Assembly: GCF_001881565.1 (NCBI RefSeq)
Contig: NZ_MPDJ01000004.1
Span: 680,185-744,184 of the forward strand
DNA length: 64,000 nt
Direction: 5' to 3'
Source: Eisenbergiella tayi
GTDB taxonomy: Bacteria > Bacillota > Clostridia > Lachnospirales > Lachnospiraceae
Below the pieces are notes generated by a model. That model was not told the origin of the DNA. It searched no databases and saw nothing but the letters and a program-made list of their open reading frames with translations. Shown in pieces: positions 53,478 through 60,821 of the stretch; within the stretch, counting starts at the first letter, position 1; each line of letters starts with the position of its first letter. Made by a program: the position numbers and the translations under genes.

Positions 53478-55255
53478 TGATACCACTCCCTCTGCGTCTC
53501 AAACATCTCTGCATACCGCCCTTTTTGGGCCATCAGCGCTTCATGTGTCCCCCGCTCTGTAACTTTTCCCGCATCAATAACCAGTATTTCATCTGCCAGC
53601 TTGGTAGAACCGAGACGGTGGCTGATAAATACAGTCGTCTTCCCATCCATCAGTTTCTCAAATTCACTGTAAAGCAGACTCTCACTGATAGGGTCAAGCG
53701 CCGATGTCGGCTCGTCAAGAATTCTGACAGGCGCCTGGCTGATAAGCGATCTCGCAATCGCAACACGCTGCCACTGCCCGCCCGAAATATCCTGTCCATC
53801 CTTCAGAATTTTCCCCAGCGGCGTATCGATACCATCCCTCAGCCTGTCAATGGCTTCATCCAGCCCGGCCAGATGAGCCGCTTCTCTTTCTTTTCCTTTT
53901 GTATGTATATTGCCGAGAGCTATATTATCCTTCATTCCGATATAATATTTGGCAAAATCCTGATACACGACGGAAAACATCGCTTTCACCGCACCGGCGG
54001 AATACTCTCTCAGCTCTGTCCCATTTATCAGTATTTCCCCTTCATATTCCGGATACAGTCCGGTTAACAGCTTGGTAATCGTTGTCTTTCCCGCGCCGTT
54101 TTTACCGACAAAAGCATAATGACGTCCGGCTTCCAGCTTAAAGGACAATCCGTCAAGAATATATCTGTCTCCACTGGGATATCGGAAGCGCACATTACGG
54201 AACTCCAGCAAATCAATGGCTATCGGTTCAGCATCCGGTTCCATCAATGCATCCTTCTCTTCGCTCAGCGAAACAAATGCGGTCAAATCCTTCATATATT
54301 CGCCCACCCGCGAAATATTCTCAAGGGAACGTGACATCTGGAAGCCCAATTTTTGTATCATACCGAACACAGCGCTTATGATACCCATAAACATACCTGC
54401 TGTCATCTGTCCATGCACCACCGGCCCAATCAATGTCAGCGCCACCAGCAGTGAAATCAGAGCCAGAATCATGCTGGAACCTTTTGTAATCAGGAACATT
54501 TTAGCCGTAACCTTAACCTGTATTTTTCTGCCCGCCTCGTACTGCTCCTGCCACTTACGGTTAACCTCGTCACTGTAATCAAACAACGTACGCTCGTCCA
54601 CATTATCCCGCCCGGTCAGCACTTCTCCCAGATAATCAGTACGCCTGTTGAATTTTTCCGCTTCACACTCAGCCTGATAATTCTTTTTTCCTGCACGCAT
54701 CGATACCCAGAACATAGGCACCGAAAAGGCTAGAATGATCAATGCGGCCCACCACACCTGTGTCACAATCAAAAGAAAAACAGAGGAAACAGATACTATG
54801 ATCTGAATGAACTGTATAAAGGCATCCACCCCATCCATGATCGATTTCACAGGATCCCTGGTTACACGTGAGATCAATTCCCAACTCTCTGCATTCTCAA
54901 TATGCTTATATTCAAATGCCGCATAAACCTTAACTAAAGATGGCTTTAATTTCCGCTGAAGCTTCACACTGACCCTGGCTCCGGCCAGCTTCGCAACCGC
55001 TCCAATCGTATTTACCACTCCCAGCGCAGCAAGCAATAAAACCAACGGCAGATAGATGTCGTTCTGCGGCCGCACATTATTAAGTATTTCAGCCGCCGTG
55101 TCCACAAAATTGGCCGTAGCCACAGCCATCACCGCTGTCTGCATTATAGACTGCGTAACTGACAGCAAAAATTTCAATACCGTACAGACAGGAGACGCCT
55201 TCAGCGCCAGAATCAGTGCATCATATGATTTGTACTCCTTTTTAGCTAATGGCAT
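53474..55255 (-). CDS. ABC exporter half-transporter, subunit 1
   Basis: 593 residues: transmembrane domain, then an ATPase with GKNGAGKTTITKLLTG, ISGGQWQRVAIARSL, VRILDEPTSALD and FISHRLGS. Both proteins carry the same signature family and are translated together by stop-start overlap, the usual arrangement of heterodimeric exporters. The 240-bp stretch upstream contains AT-rich promoter-like sequence, then palindromic element B. Cargo unknown; a self-contained export role next to MATE is suggested. Confidence 0.9.
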   Translation of the reverse strand: MPLAKKEYKSYDALILALKASPVCTVLKFLLSVTQSIMQTAVMAVATANFVDTAAEILNNVRPQNDIYLPLVLLLAALGVVNTIGAVAKLAGARVSVKLQRKLKPSLVKVYAAFEYKHIENAESWELISRVTRDPVKSIMDGVDAFIQFIQIIVSVSSVFLLIVTQVWWAALIILAFSVPMFWVSMRAGKKNYQAECEAEKFNRRTDYLGEVLTGRDNVDERTLFDYSDEVNRKWQEQYEAGRKIQVKVTAKMFLITKGSSMILALISLLVALTLIGPVVHGQMTAGMFMGIISAVFGMIQKLGFQMSRSLENISRVGEYMKDLTAFVSLSEEKDALMEPDAEPIAIDLLEFRNVRFRYPSGDRYILDGLSFKLEAGRHYAFVGKNGAGKTTITKLLTGLYPEYEGEILINGTELREYSAGAVKAMFSVVYQDFAKYYIGMKDNIALGNIHTKGKEREAAHLAGLDEAIDRLRDGIDTPLGKILKDGQDISGGQWQRVAIARSLISQAPVRILDEPTSALDPISESLLYSEFEKLMDGKTTVFISHRLGSTKLADEILVIDAGKVTERGTHEALMAQKGRYAEMFETQREWYQ

Positions 55256-55494
55256 CTTAACTACCTCATCCCTAACTTTTTACTTTAAATACCACGAACC
55301 CCATCTCCATGGTCTGTGCTTTTCCGATTATCGTATTTCCATTTATTTATATTAACATATCCTTATAAATACTTCTATTAATACTTTTGTGTAGATTCCG
55401 ACCGTGTAAATTCCACCAAGCCCTGAATGCCGCAGATAAAAAAATGAATACCATCTGAGCCAGGGGACTTTCCCGCAGGCTGTTCTTGGATTCT

Positions 55495-55847
55495 GAGCGG
55501 GTGCAGCTAAAAAACATCGGTGCCGCCCCTGCCCTGCTGTACCCTCCCGCCTGTGTACCCTGCCTGTGTCTGCCCCGCTGCCCTTTGCGCCCCTCTCTGC
55601 CGCCACAGCCCTGCAAGGATTCCTATAAGGGGCATTATAAGCACGCCGGTCCTTAGGCTGCGTCCTTTTGCAGCCTTAGTACCGCTGCGTGATTATCCGA
55701 GCGGAAGCGTCCCCTGTAAGGAACCTTGCAGGGCTGCGGCGGCAGAGAGGGGCGCAAAGGGCAGCGGGGCAGACACAGGCAGGGTACACAGGCGGGAGGG
55801 TACAGCAGGGCAGGGGCGGCACCGATGTTTTTTAGCTGCACCCGCTC
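55495..55847 (-). repeat. Giant palindromic element B (124-bp arms)
   Basis: A 353-bp foldback between divergent ABC and MATE genes. Arms 55495-55618 and 55724-55847 are complementary over 124 bp with one exception, A55605 opposite C55737, which is a G-U pair in minus-strand RNA. Arms are GC-rich with an inset A-run and bear no resemblance to those of element A. The enclosed core matches element A in inverse orientation. Open reading frames seen on both strands here are mirror images produced by the palindrome. Confidence 0.92.
55619..55723 (-). ncRNA. Conserved structured core of palindromic element B
   Basis: 105 nt, about 90% identical to the core of element A (11 differences counted, one an indel). 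Changes keep pairing in GGCTGC/GCAGCC (C-G for U-A) and in the outer helix (A-U for G-C), and turn one G-C into G-U. Not a family I recognise; transcription is unverified. Confidence 0.5.
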
Positions 55848-55859
55848 CCGAGGTCCGTC

Positions 55860-55888
55860 TTGTTTTCACAACTTCCCTTTGCTATAAT
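55860..55888 (+). promoter_or_regulatory. Promoter of the MATE gene
   Basis: TTGTTT (55860-55865), 17 nt, TATAAT (55883-55888), starting 13 bp outside the right arm of element B. Confidence 0.75.
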
Positions 55889-55950
55889 AAAAGGAAATAT
55901 GCGCAGACATTTCGCAGATGTCTCACTTTTACATGGGAGGAAACAAGGAA

Positions 55951-57318
55951 ATGGCCGATAATCAGAAAACACAATTATTCGAGGAGATGCCGATCCCAAA
56001 GGCCGTAATGCAATTGTCGATTCCCACCGTACTCAGCTCACTGGTCATGGTAATCTATAACCTGGCCGACACTTACTTTGTAGGAATGCTAAACAACCCT
56101 GTACAAAATGCGGCGGTAACACTGGCAGCCCCGGTCCTCCTGGCCTTCAACGCCGTCAATAACCTCTTCGGCGTCGGAAGCTCCAGCATGATGAGCCGGG
56201 CGCTGGGACGCAAAGACTACGATACCGTCAGCCGAAGCTCCGCCTTCGGATTCTACTGCTCACTGCTTTCCGGTTTCTTATTCTCCTTCTTATGCTTTGC
56301 TCTTCAAAATCCCCTGCTCACCGTCCTTGGGGCAGATTCCAATACAGCGGAAGCGACACTGGGCTATCTGCGCTGGACAGTCATATGCGGAGCCGCCCCT
56401 GCCATATTGAACGTGGTAATGGCCTATATGGTCCGTGCAGAGGGTGCCTCACTCCACGCCAGCCTCGGCACCATGAGCGGATGCCTCCTAAACATAATTC
56501 TTGACCCCATTTTCATTCTCCCCTGGGGCCTTAACATGGGAGCCGCAGGAGCCGGCCTTGCCACCTTCCTCTCAAACTGCGTGGCATGCTGCTATTTCTT
56601 CATCCTGCTGTACGTACGCAGAAAAACCACCGTAGTATGCATCTCCCCCAAAAAATTCGGCTTCCGAAAAGGAATCGTACTGGGAATCTGCGGCGTCGGA
56701 ATCCCCGCCTCCATCCAAAATCTGCTCAACGTAACCGGTATGACCATCTTAAACAACTTCACCTCCCCCTTCGGCCCCCATGCCGTAGCCGCCATGGGCA
56801 TCGCCCAGAAAGTAAATATGGTCCCCCTCCAGGTAGCCATAGGATTTTCCCAGGGTGTCATGCCCCTGATCAGCTACAACTATGCCAGCAACAACCGCAA
56901 ACGCATGAAAGATTCCATCATGTTCACAATCAAAACCATTGTCCCCCTGATGGCAGCCGTCCTGATCCTCTTCACCGTCGGAGCCGGCCCCATCATCAAT
57001 TCCTTTATGAAAAACGCGGATGTTATCGCCTTCGGAACACGATTCCTCCGCGGCTTCTGCCTCTGCCTGCCTTTCCTCTGCATGGATTTTATCGCCGTAG
57101 GCGTATTCCAGGCCGTAGGCCACGGCCGATCCGCACTGGCATTTGCCATCCTCCGCAAAATCCTCCTCGAAATACCCGCCCTGTACATACTGAACTTCCT
57201 CTTCCCACTATACGGCCTCCCCTATGCCCAGTTCGTCGCCGAACTCGTCCTCTCCATCGCATCAGTCATCATGCTCAACCGCATCTTCAAATCCGGAGAA
57301 ACCCCCGCCGAGGCATAG
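55951..57318 (+). CDS. MATE family efflux transporter
   Basis: 455 residues, twelve expected membrane helices, Na+ or H+ coupled export of cationic compounds. The start ATG at 55951 (MADNQKTQLFEEMPIPKAVM) has GGGAGG 10 nt upstream; an ATG 33 bp earlier is less consistent with family length. Typical motifs: ALGRKDYDTV and the second-half counterpart IGFSQGVMPLISYNYA. Codons are strikingly C-ending compared with minus-strand genes, in line with lagging-strand skew. It is bracketed by palindromic elements B and C. Confidence 0.93.
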   Translation: MADNQKTQLFEEMPIPKAVMQLSIPTVLSSLVMVIYNLADTYFVGMLNNPVQNAAVTLAAPVLLAFNAVNNLFGVGSSSMMSRALGRKDYDTVSRSSAFGFYCSLLSGFLFSFLCFALQNPLLTVLGADSNTAEATLGYLRWTVICGAAPAILNVVMAYMVRAEGASLHASLGTMSGCLLNIILDPIFILPWGLNMGAAGAGLATFLSNCVACCYFFILLYVRRKTTVVCISPKKFGFRKGIVLGICGVGIPASIQNLLNVTGMTILNNFTSPFGPHAVAAMGIAQKVNMVPLQVAIGFSQGVMPLISYNYASNNRKRMKDSIMFTIKTIVPLMAAVLILFTVGAGPIINSFMKNADVIAFGTRFLRGFCLCLPFLCMDFIAVGVFQAVGHGRSALAFAILRKILLEIPALYILNFLFPLYGLPYAQFVAELVLSIASVIMLNRIFKSGETPAEA

Positions 57319-57365
57319 TTCCCTGCACCTAATTAATCCCTTTAATACCTTCCTCCCTTCATCTA

Positions 57366-57675
57366 AAAAAGTCAGGAGCTGCCGTCTGCTGTCCGCGTCC
57401 TGTGTCCCGGTCTTCGTTCCCCAGTGTGCGGCGGCGTTCCGGGCCCGGAGGGAAATATCTCAGCCACAGATCCTTTCTGCGTCATGGAGATGAGACCGGG
57501 CAAATGGGACAGCCCCACCTGTCCCATTTGCCGCCCTCGGGCCCATCGCAATGCCCGACGCGGCAGGACCTGCGGCTGAGATATTTCCCTCCGGGGCCCG
57601 GAACGCCGCCGCACACTGGGGAACGAAGACCGGGACACAGGACACCAGACAGCAGACGGCAGCTCCTGACTTTTT
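57366..57675. repeat. Giant palindromic element C (about 100-bp arms)
   Basis: 310-bp foldback 47 bp after the MATE stop. Arms 57366-57465 and 57574-57675 match over about 100 bp except for a 3-versus-4 base island (CGC/ACCA) and one extra base. The outer ends are A5/T5, so both strands finish in a T-run and the element could terminate transcription in either direction. Its core differs from A and B. Confidence 0.9.
57466..57573. ncRNA. Core of palindromic element C
   Basis: Contains a perfect 13-bp hairpin (GCAAATGGGACAG/CTGTCCCATTTGC with loop CCCCAC) and an outer GCGTC/GACGC helix. No convincing sequence match to the A/B core, so it is a separate class or a strongly diverged one. Strand preference is unclear: A-C/G-U mismatches point both ways. 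Confidence 0.4.
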
Positions 57676-57778
57676 GTTCTCCCCCGCCGCAAGATCTTCT
57701 TCCCTTTTTCTAAAGAAAACCTTAAGACTTTTTATTTTCTTTTTCTAAAATGTACACATTCCCGTCACAAATTTCCTG

Positions 57779-57787
57779 TATTATAAT
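57779..57787 (+). promoter_or_regulatory. -10 element of small RNA copy 2
   Basis: TATTATAAT precedes CAGATAG, the presumed first bases of the RNA. Upstream lies the conserved CACATTCCCGTCACAA block (57756-57771), shared in part with the other copies, instead of a standard -35. Confidence 0.55.
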
Positions 57788-57789
57788 CT

Positions 57790-57877
57790 CAGATAGTTAA
57801 ACAACTCAAAACTATCTCCCCCCTCATAAGAAAACGAAAAGCTGTCAGTACGGTATATGCCGCTGGCAGCTTTTTCG
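57790..57877 (+). ncRNA. C-rich small RNA, copy 2
   Basis: AGATAGTT/AACTATCT hairpin (57791-57798 with 57810-57817), then CTATCTCCCCCCTCATAA, a short A-rich spacer and a terminator AAAAGCTG...CAGCTTTTT. About 88 nt. It is convergent with the flavodoxin gene on the minus strand, and the two share the terminator. No start codon with a ribosome binding site suggests it encodes a peptide. Confidence 0.75.
57836..57876. terminator. Bidirectional terminator (flavodoxin-like gene and small RNA copy 2)
   Basis: CGAAAAGCTG/CAGCTTTTTCG with inner CAG.ACGG/CCG.CTG helices. T-runs on both strands. Confidence 0.85.
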
Positions 57878-57913
57878 TTATCTATTCTCATGTCAGAATC
57901 CCGGATTTCCTGA

Positions 57914-58453
57914 CTAATCCGCTTCTCCGGCCGCTTTTATCAGCTTTGTTCTTACCTCCTTTTCCTCAATCAGCCTGTCCCTGGTGGCCTTCATCCCGTA
58001 ATCCATAGCCGAGAACACAAGAATATCCGGTTTCTGTCCGGCATTCCGGTATAAACCTTTCAGTGTATGTAAGGCACATTCCAGCCCGTGACCCGGATTC
58101 CCTATGAGAAGAATCCGGGTCTTTTTCCAGAACCGCCTTTCCTCCGCCTCTTCATGAAGCCTGGGGGAAAGGCGTTCCAGCAGACGGTAAAAAGCCGACG
58201 GCAGATTTCCATTATACAAAGGCATCACAAAAAAGTATTCCTCTTCTCTGTCCATCCATGCCATCAGTTCAGAAAAGCCATCCTTTTTCAAACAGCTTCC
58301 CTGTATGCATTCATAGGAACAGGGGCCGCAGCCATCAAAGGCAAAATCATGAATCCATTTTACCACAAACCTATGTTTCGTCTGCTGTTTGAGGAACTGA
58401 AGGAAATCCCCGCAGTTACCGTCCTTTCTGGAACTGAAATTTAATCCAAGCAT
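57914..58453 (-). CDS. Flavodoxin-like NAD(P)H/FMN-type oxidoreductase
   Basis: 179 residues, resembling the NADPH-dependent FMN reductase/flavodoxin-like fold (LGLNFSSRKDGNCGDFL at the start; FFVMPLYNGNLPSAF for the flavin-contact region). Contains a cysteine cluster (CGPCSYECIQGSC) that could bind a cluster or form disulfides. The ATG at 58453 is chosen over 58480 for its GGAAG site. It overlaps the upstream SDR gene by 13 bp and is translationally coupled to it. The reaction is unknown. Confidence 0.78.
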   Translation of the reverse strand: MLGLNFSSRKDGNCGDFLQFLKQQTKHRFVVKWIHDFAFDGCGPCSYECIQGSCLKKDGFSELMAWMDREEEYFFVMPLYNGNLPSAFYRLLERLSPRLHEEAEERRFWKKTRILLIGNPGHGLECALHTLKGLYRNAGQKPDILVFSAMDYGMKATRDRLIEEKEVRTKLIKAAGEAD

Positions 58454-59445
58454 ATCTGTTTCTTCCCTTCCCTTAACCATTGTACCGTATCCTTTATCGT
58501 CTGCATCAGATCACGCGGACTGTAGCCCAGCTCTTTTGTTGCCTTATCGTGGGAAAAACGGTCATTGCTTTTAAGCGTATAGAGGGAATATCTGGTATAC
58601 AGCGGACGTTTCTTCCTGCATTTCGCATAACCGGCAAGAAGAGGGGCCGCGGCCCTGGCCATCCACATAGGAAGCACCGGCACACTCCTGCATTTACAGA
58701 CTTTCCGGGCCATAGCCAGCACCTCCTTGATTTCGTAATGACGGTTGGAAAGAATATAGCATTCCCCTTTCCTTCCTTTGGAAGCCGCCAGGAGGCAGCC
58801 CTTTGCCACGTCCCTCACATCCACGAAATCATAACCGCCCTTTACGCATGCCGGAAGCCGCCCCATAATATAATCATTTACCAGCTGTACCAGATAATTT
58901 CCCGTACCGCCGAAAGGCCCCAATATACCGGATGGATGGACTACCACCGCATCCAGGCCCAGCTTAACCAGGGCCATGACCGCCCTGGTGGCTTCCGCCT
59001 TGGTTTTGGCATATCCTCCCGTAACCGTTTTTTCCGAAAATTCCGTAACCTCTTTCATCACGCCGTAATCCCCATTTTCCGGGATCGCATGGACGGAACT
59101 GACATAGACAAATCTTTTTACCTGTTTTTCCAGGCTGAGCCCGGCAATTGTTTTCGTTCCGTTTACATTCACATCATATACCAGGGGTGTCACCTTCCCT
59201 GAAATATCGATAATTCCGGCGGTATGGATCACAGTCACTTCCATATCGTCTGTATTTTCAAAAAGCGGCAGCAGCGTTTCCCTTCTGCGCACATCCCCTC
59301 TGTAATAAACCACATTTCCCCGATTCACACCCTCTTCACCAGGCAGAATCAGCCCCCTCACCAGACAATCTTCCTGCTCCAGCATACGGACGACAGTACC
59401 CCCCAGATGTCCGTCCGCGCCGGTAACGATATACATTTTTTTCAT
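58441..59445 (-). CDS. NAD-dependent epimerase/reductase (extended SDR)
   Basis: 334 residues, Rossmann fold with GADGHLGGTVVRML (about 8-21), YVSSVHAIPENG and the catalytic YAKTKAEA (YxxxK). Substrate is not evident; such genes act on sugars, flavonoids or fatty acyl derivatives. ATG at 59445 has AGGAGG 6 nt upstream. It heads a two-gene operon with the flavodoxin-like gene. Confidence 0.85.
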   Translation of the reverse strand: MKKMYIVTGADGHLGGTVVRMLEQEDCLVRGLILPGEEGVNRGNVVYYRGDVRRRETLLPLFENTDDMEVTVIHTAGIIDISGKVTPLVYDVNVNGTKTIAGLSLEKQVKRFVYVSSVHAIPENGDYGVMKEVTEFSEKTVTGGYAKTKAEATRAVMALVKLGLDAVVVHPSGILGPFGGTGNYLVQLVNDYIMGRLPACVKGGYDFVDVRDVAKGCLLAASKGRKGECYILSNRHYEIKEVLAMARKVCKCRSVPVLPMWMARAAAPLLAGYAKCRKKRPLYTRYSLYTLKSNDRFSHDKATKELGYSPRDLMQTIKDTVQWLREGKKQICLD

Positions 59446-59519
59446 GGCGAACCTCCTGATCCGGAGCAATTTATTTCGCAGCTGTCCAGTACCTCCACAG
59501 TTGCTTTGTTCTCAATATA

Positions 59520-59548
59520 ATTATAGCAATATCCCTTTTCCTCCTCAA
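59520..59548 (-). promoter_or_regulatory. Promoter of the SDR-flavodoxin operon
   Basis: TTGAGG (59548-59543), 17 nt, TATAAT (59525-59520) on the minus strand. Confidence 0.7.
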
Positions 59549-59707
59549 TAATCAGATATCCTCTCCCTGTTATCCTAATGAACAGATCATGAAAAAATGT
59601 TGATCGTACGATTTCTTTAATGAATTATAAAGAAACACTTTATAAATTTTATTACATTTTTTGAAAATGGACATATTCCTGTCACAATTTCCGGTTATGA
59701 TATATTT

Positions 59708-59787
59708 CAGATAGATGAACAACACCTATCTCCCCCCTCATAAAAGATAAGATAAAAAGGCCCCTGTTAACAGGAGCCTTTTTATCT
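59708..59787 (+). ncRNA. C-rich small RNA, copy 3
   Basis: About 80 nt: AGATAG/CTATCT hairpin (6 bp here), CTATCTCCCCCCTCATAA, A-rich spacer, terminator AAAAAGGCcCCTG/CAGGaGCCTTTTT. Preceded by TATGATATAT as -10 and the block CATATTCCTGTCACAA (59672-59687). It lies between SDR and pfkB, convergent with pfkB, and both share the terminator. Confidence 0.72.
59754..59784. terminator. Bidirectional terminator (pfkB and small RNA copy 3)
   Basis: AAAAAGGC.CCTG/CAGG.GCCTTTTT stem with loop TTAA. T-runs on both strands, 40 nt after the pfkB stop. Confidence 0.85.
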
Positions 59788-59823
59788 TGTCTTTTTAAAT
59801 TTTTCTCAGGAGCTTCACAGCTG

Positions 59824-60750
59824 CTAAATTTCCTCAATATGAATATCCCGGAGTATCTCCTCCGCCAGCTTCAGAGGAACGTTGCCGCTTTCCAATGTCG
59901 TGGCGTTGGCCGCCGAAACAGCCGCAGCCTTTCGGAGCATTTCCTCTATATCCGCGCCGGATGTCATGGACATCGCAAGAGAGGCCACCACGCTGTCCCC
60001 GCAGCCCACCGTATTCAGTGCGGTTACTCTGGGTACCCTTGCATACAGGCATCTTCCCTTACCCGCCAGCAGCAGCCCTTTATCGCCCAGGGAAACAATT
60101 ACAAGACCCACCCCATCGGAAAGAAGGACTGAGGATGCATCTTTTATGTCATTCATATCCTGCAGCCTGCGGCCGATAATATACTCCAGTTCCTTTCTGT
60201 TGGGCTTGACAACGGAAGGCGCCGCCTTTACGCCCTCTTTCAGCAGTTCACCGCTGGTATCCAGAATCACCTGTTTTCCCATGGAGGAAGCGCTCCGGAT
60301 AAGCCTGGCATAAATATCTGTGGGAATCCCCGGCGCCGCGCTGCCGGAAAGTATGACCAGCCCGCTTTCTTCCGCCAATGAGGCAAACTTCTGCATGAAT
60401 TCCTTCAGCTGTGTGTCACTGATGTGCGGACCCGGCTCCAGTATTTCTGTCACATAACCGTTATCAGCCACAATATTCATGCTGGTCCTGGTTTCTCCAT
60501 CCACCTGCACAAAAGCGCTGCGGATTTTCAGCCTGTCCAGCTGGTCTTCCATCCACCTTCCCTGATAGCCTCCCAAAAAACCGGTTGCCGTCACTTCGTA
60601 ATCATACTGACGGAGTATTTTACTCACATTTATTCCCTTGCCGCCCGGTATATTATCAACGGAACGCATCCGGTTCACTCTTCCGGGGAAAAGCTCACCT
60701 GTTCTGTATGTCTTATCAACTGCCGGATTCAGCGTCACTGTTAAAATCAT
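59824..60750 (-). CDS. 1-phosphofructokinase-family (PfkB) sugar kinase
   Basis: 308 residues, ribokinase fold: NPAVDKTYRTGELFPGRVNR at the start, GGKGINVSKIL (about 37-47), VILSGSAAPGIP and the catalytic TVGCGDSVVASLAMS (Asp general base in GCGD, cysteine in place of the usual alanine). Family members phosphorylate fructose 1-phosphate or tagatose 6-phosphate; no PTS genes adjoin, so the substrate is inferred only to that class. Confidence 0.88.
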   Translation of the reverse strand: MILTVTLNPAVDKTYRTGELFPGRVNRMRSVDNIPGGKGINVSKILRQYDYEVTATGFLGGYQGRWMEDQLDRLKIRSAFVQVDGETRTSMNIVADNGYVTEILEPGPHISDTQLKEFMQKFASLAEESGLVILSGSAAPGIPTDIYARLIRSASSMGKQVILDTSGELLKEGVKAAPSVVKPNRKELEYIIGRRLQDMNDIKDASSVLLSDGVGLVIVSLGDKGLLLAGKGRCLYARVPRVTALNTVGCGDSVVASLAMSMTSGADIEEMLRKAAAVSAANATTLESGNVPLKLAEEILRDIHIEEI

Positions 60751-60821
60751 AAATAGTCCCCTGTTCTATCGTTACCGTTCTGTCTACTACTATATTTTCT
60801 TTACCTTTATATTTTATCATA

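Noticed and set aside
55520..56008. Plus-strand open reading frame across element B, and a mirror-image one at 55653-55841 on the minus strand
   Set aside because: The two encode near-identical peptides only because the DNA is an inverted repeat. GC-rich low-complexity content, no ribosome binding site, no recognisable domain.
57372..57713. Pairs of open frames on both strands through element C
   Set aside because: Palindrome artefact, as shown by nearly identical translations from the two strands.
57790..57877. Small RNA copy 2 as a short peptide gene
   Set aside because: No start codon with a ribosome binding site fits the three copies, and the conserved segment contains TAA out of a shared frame.
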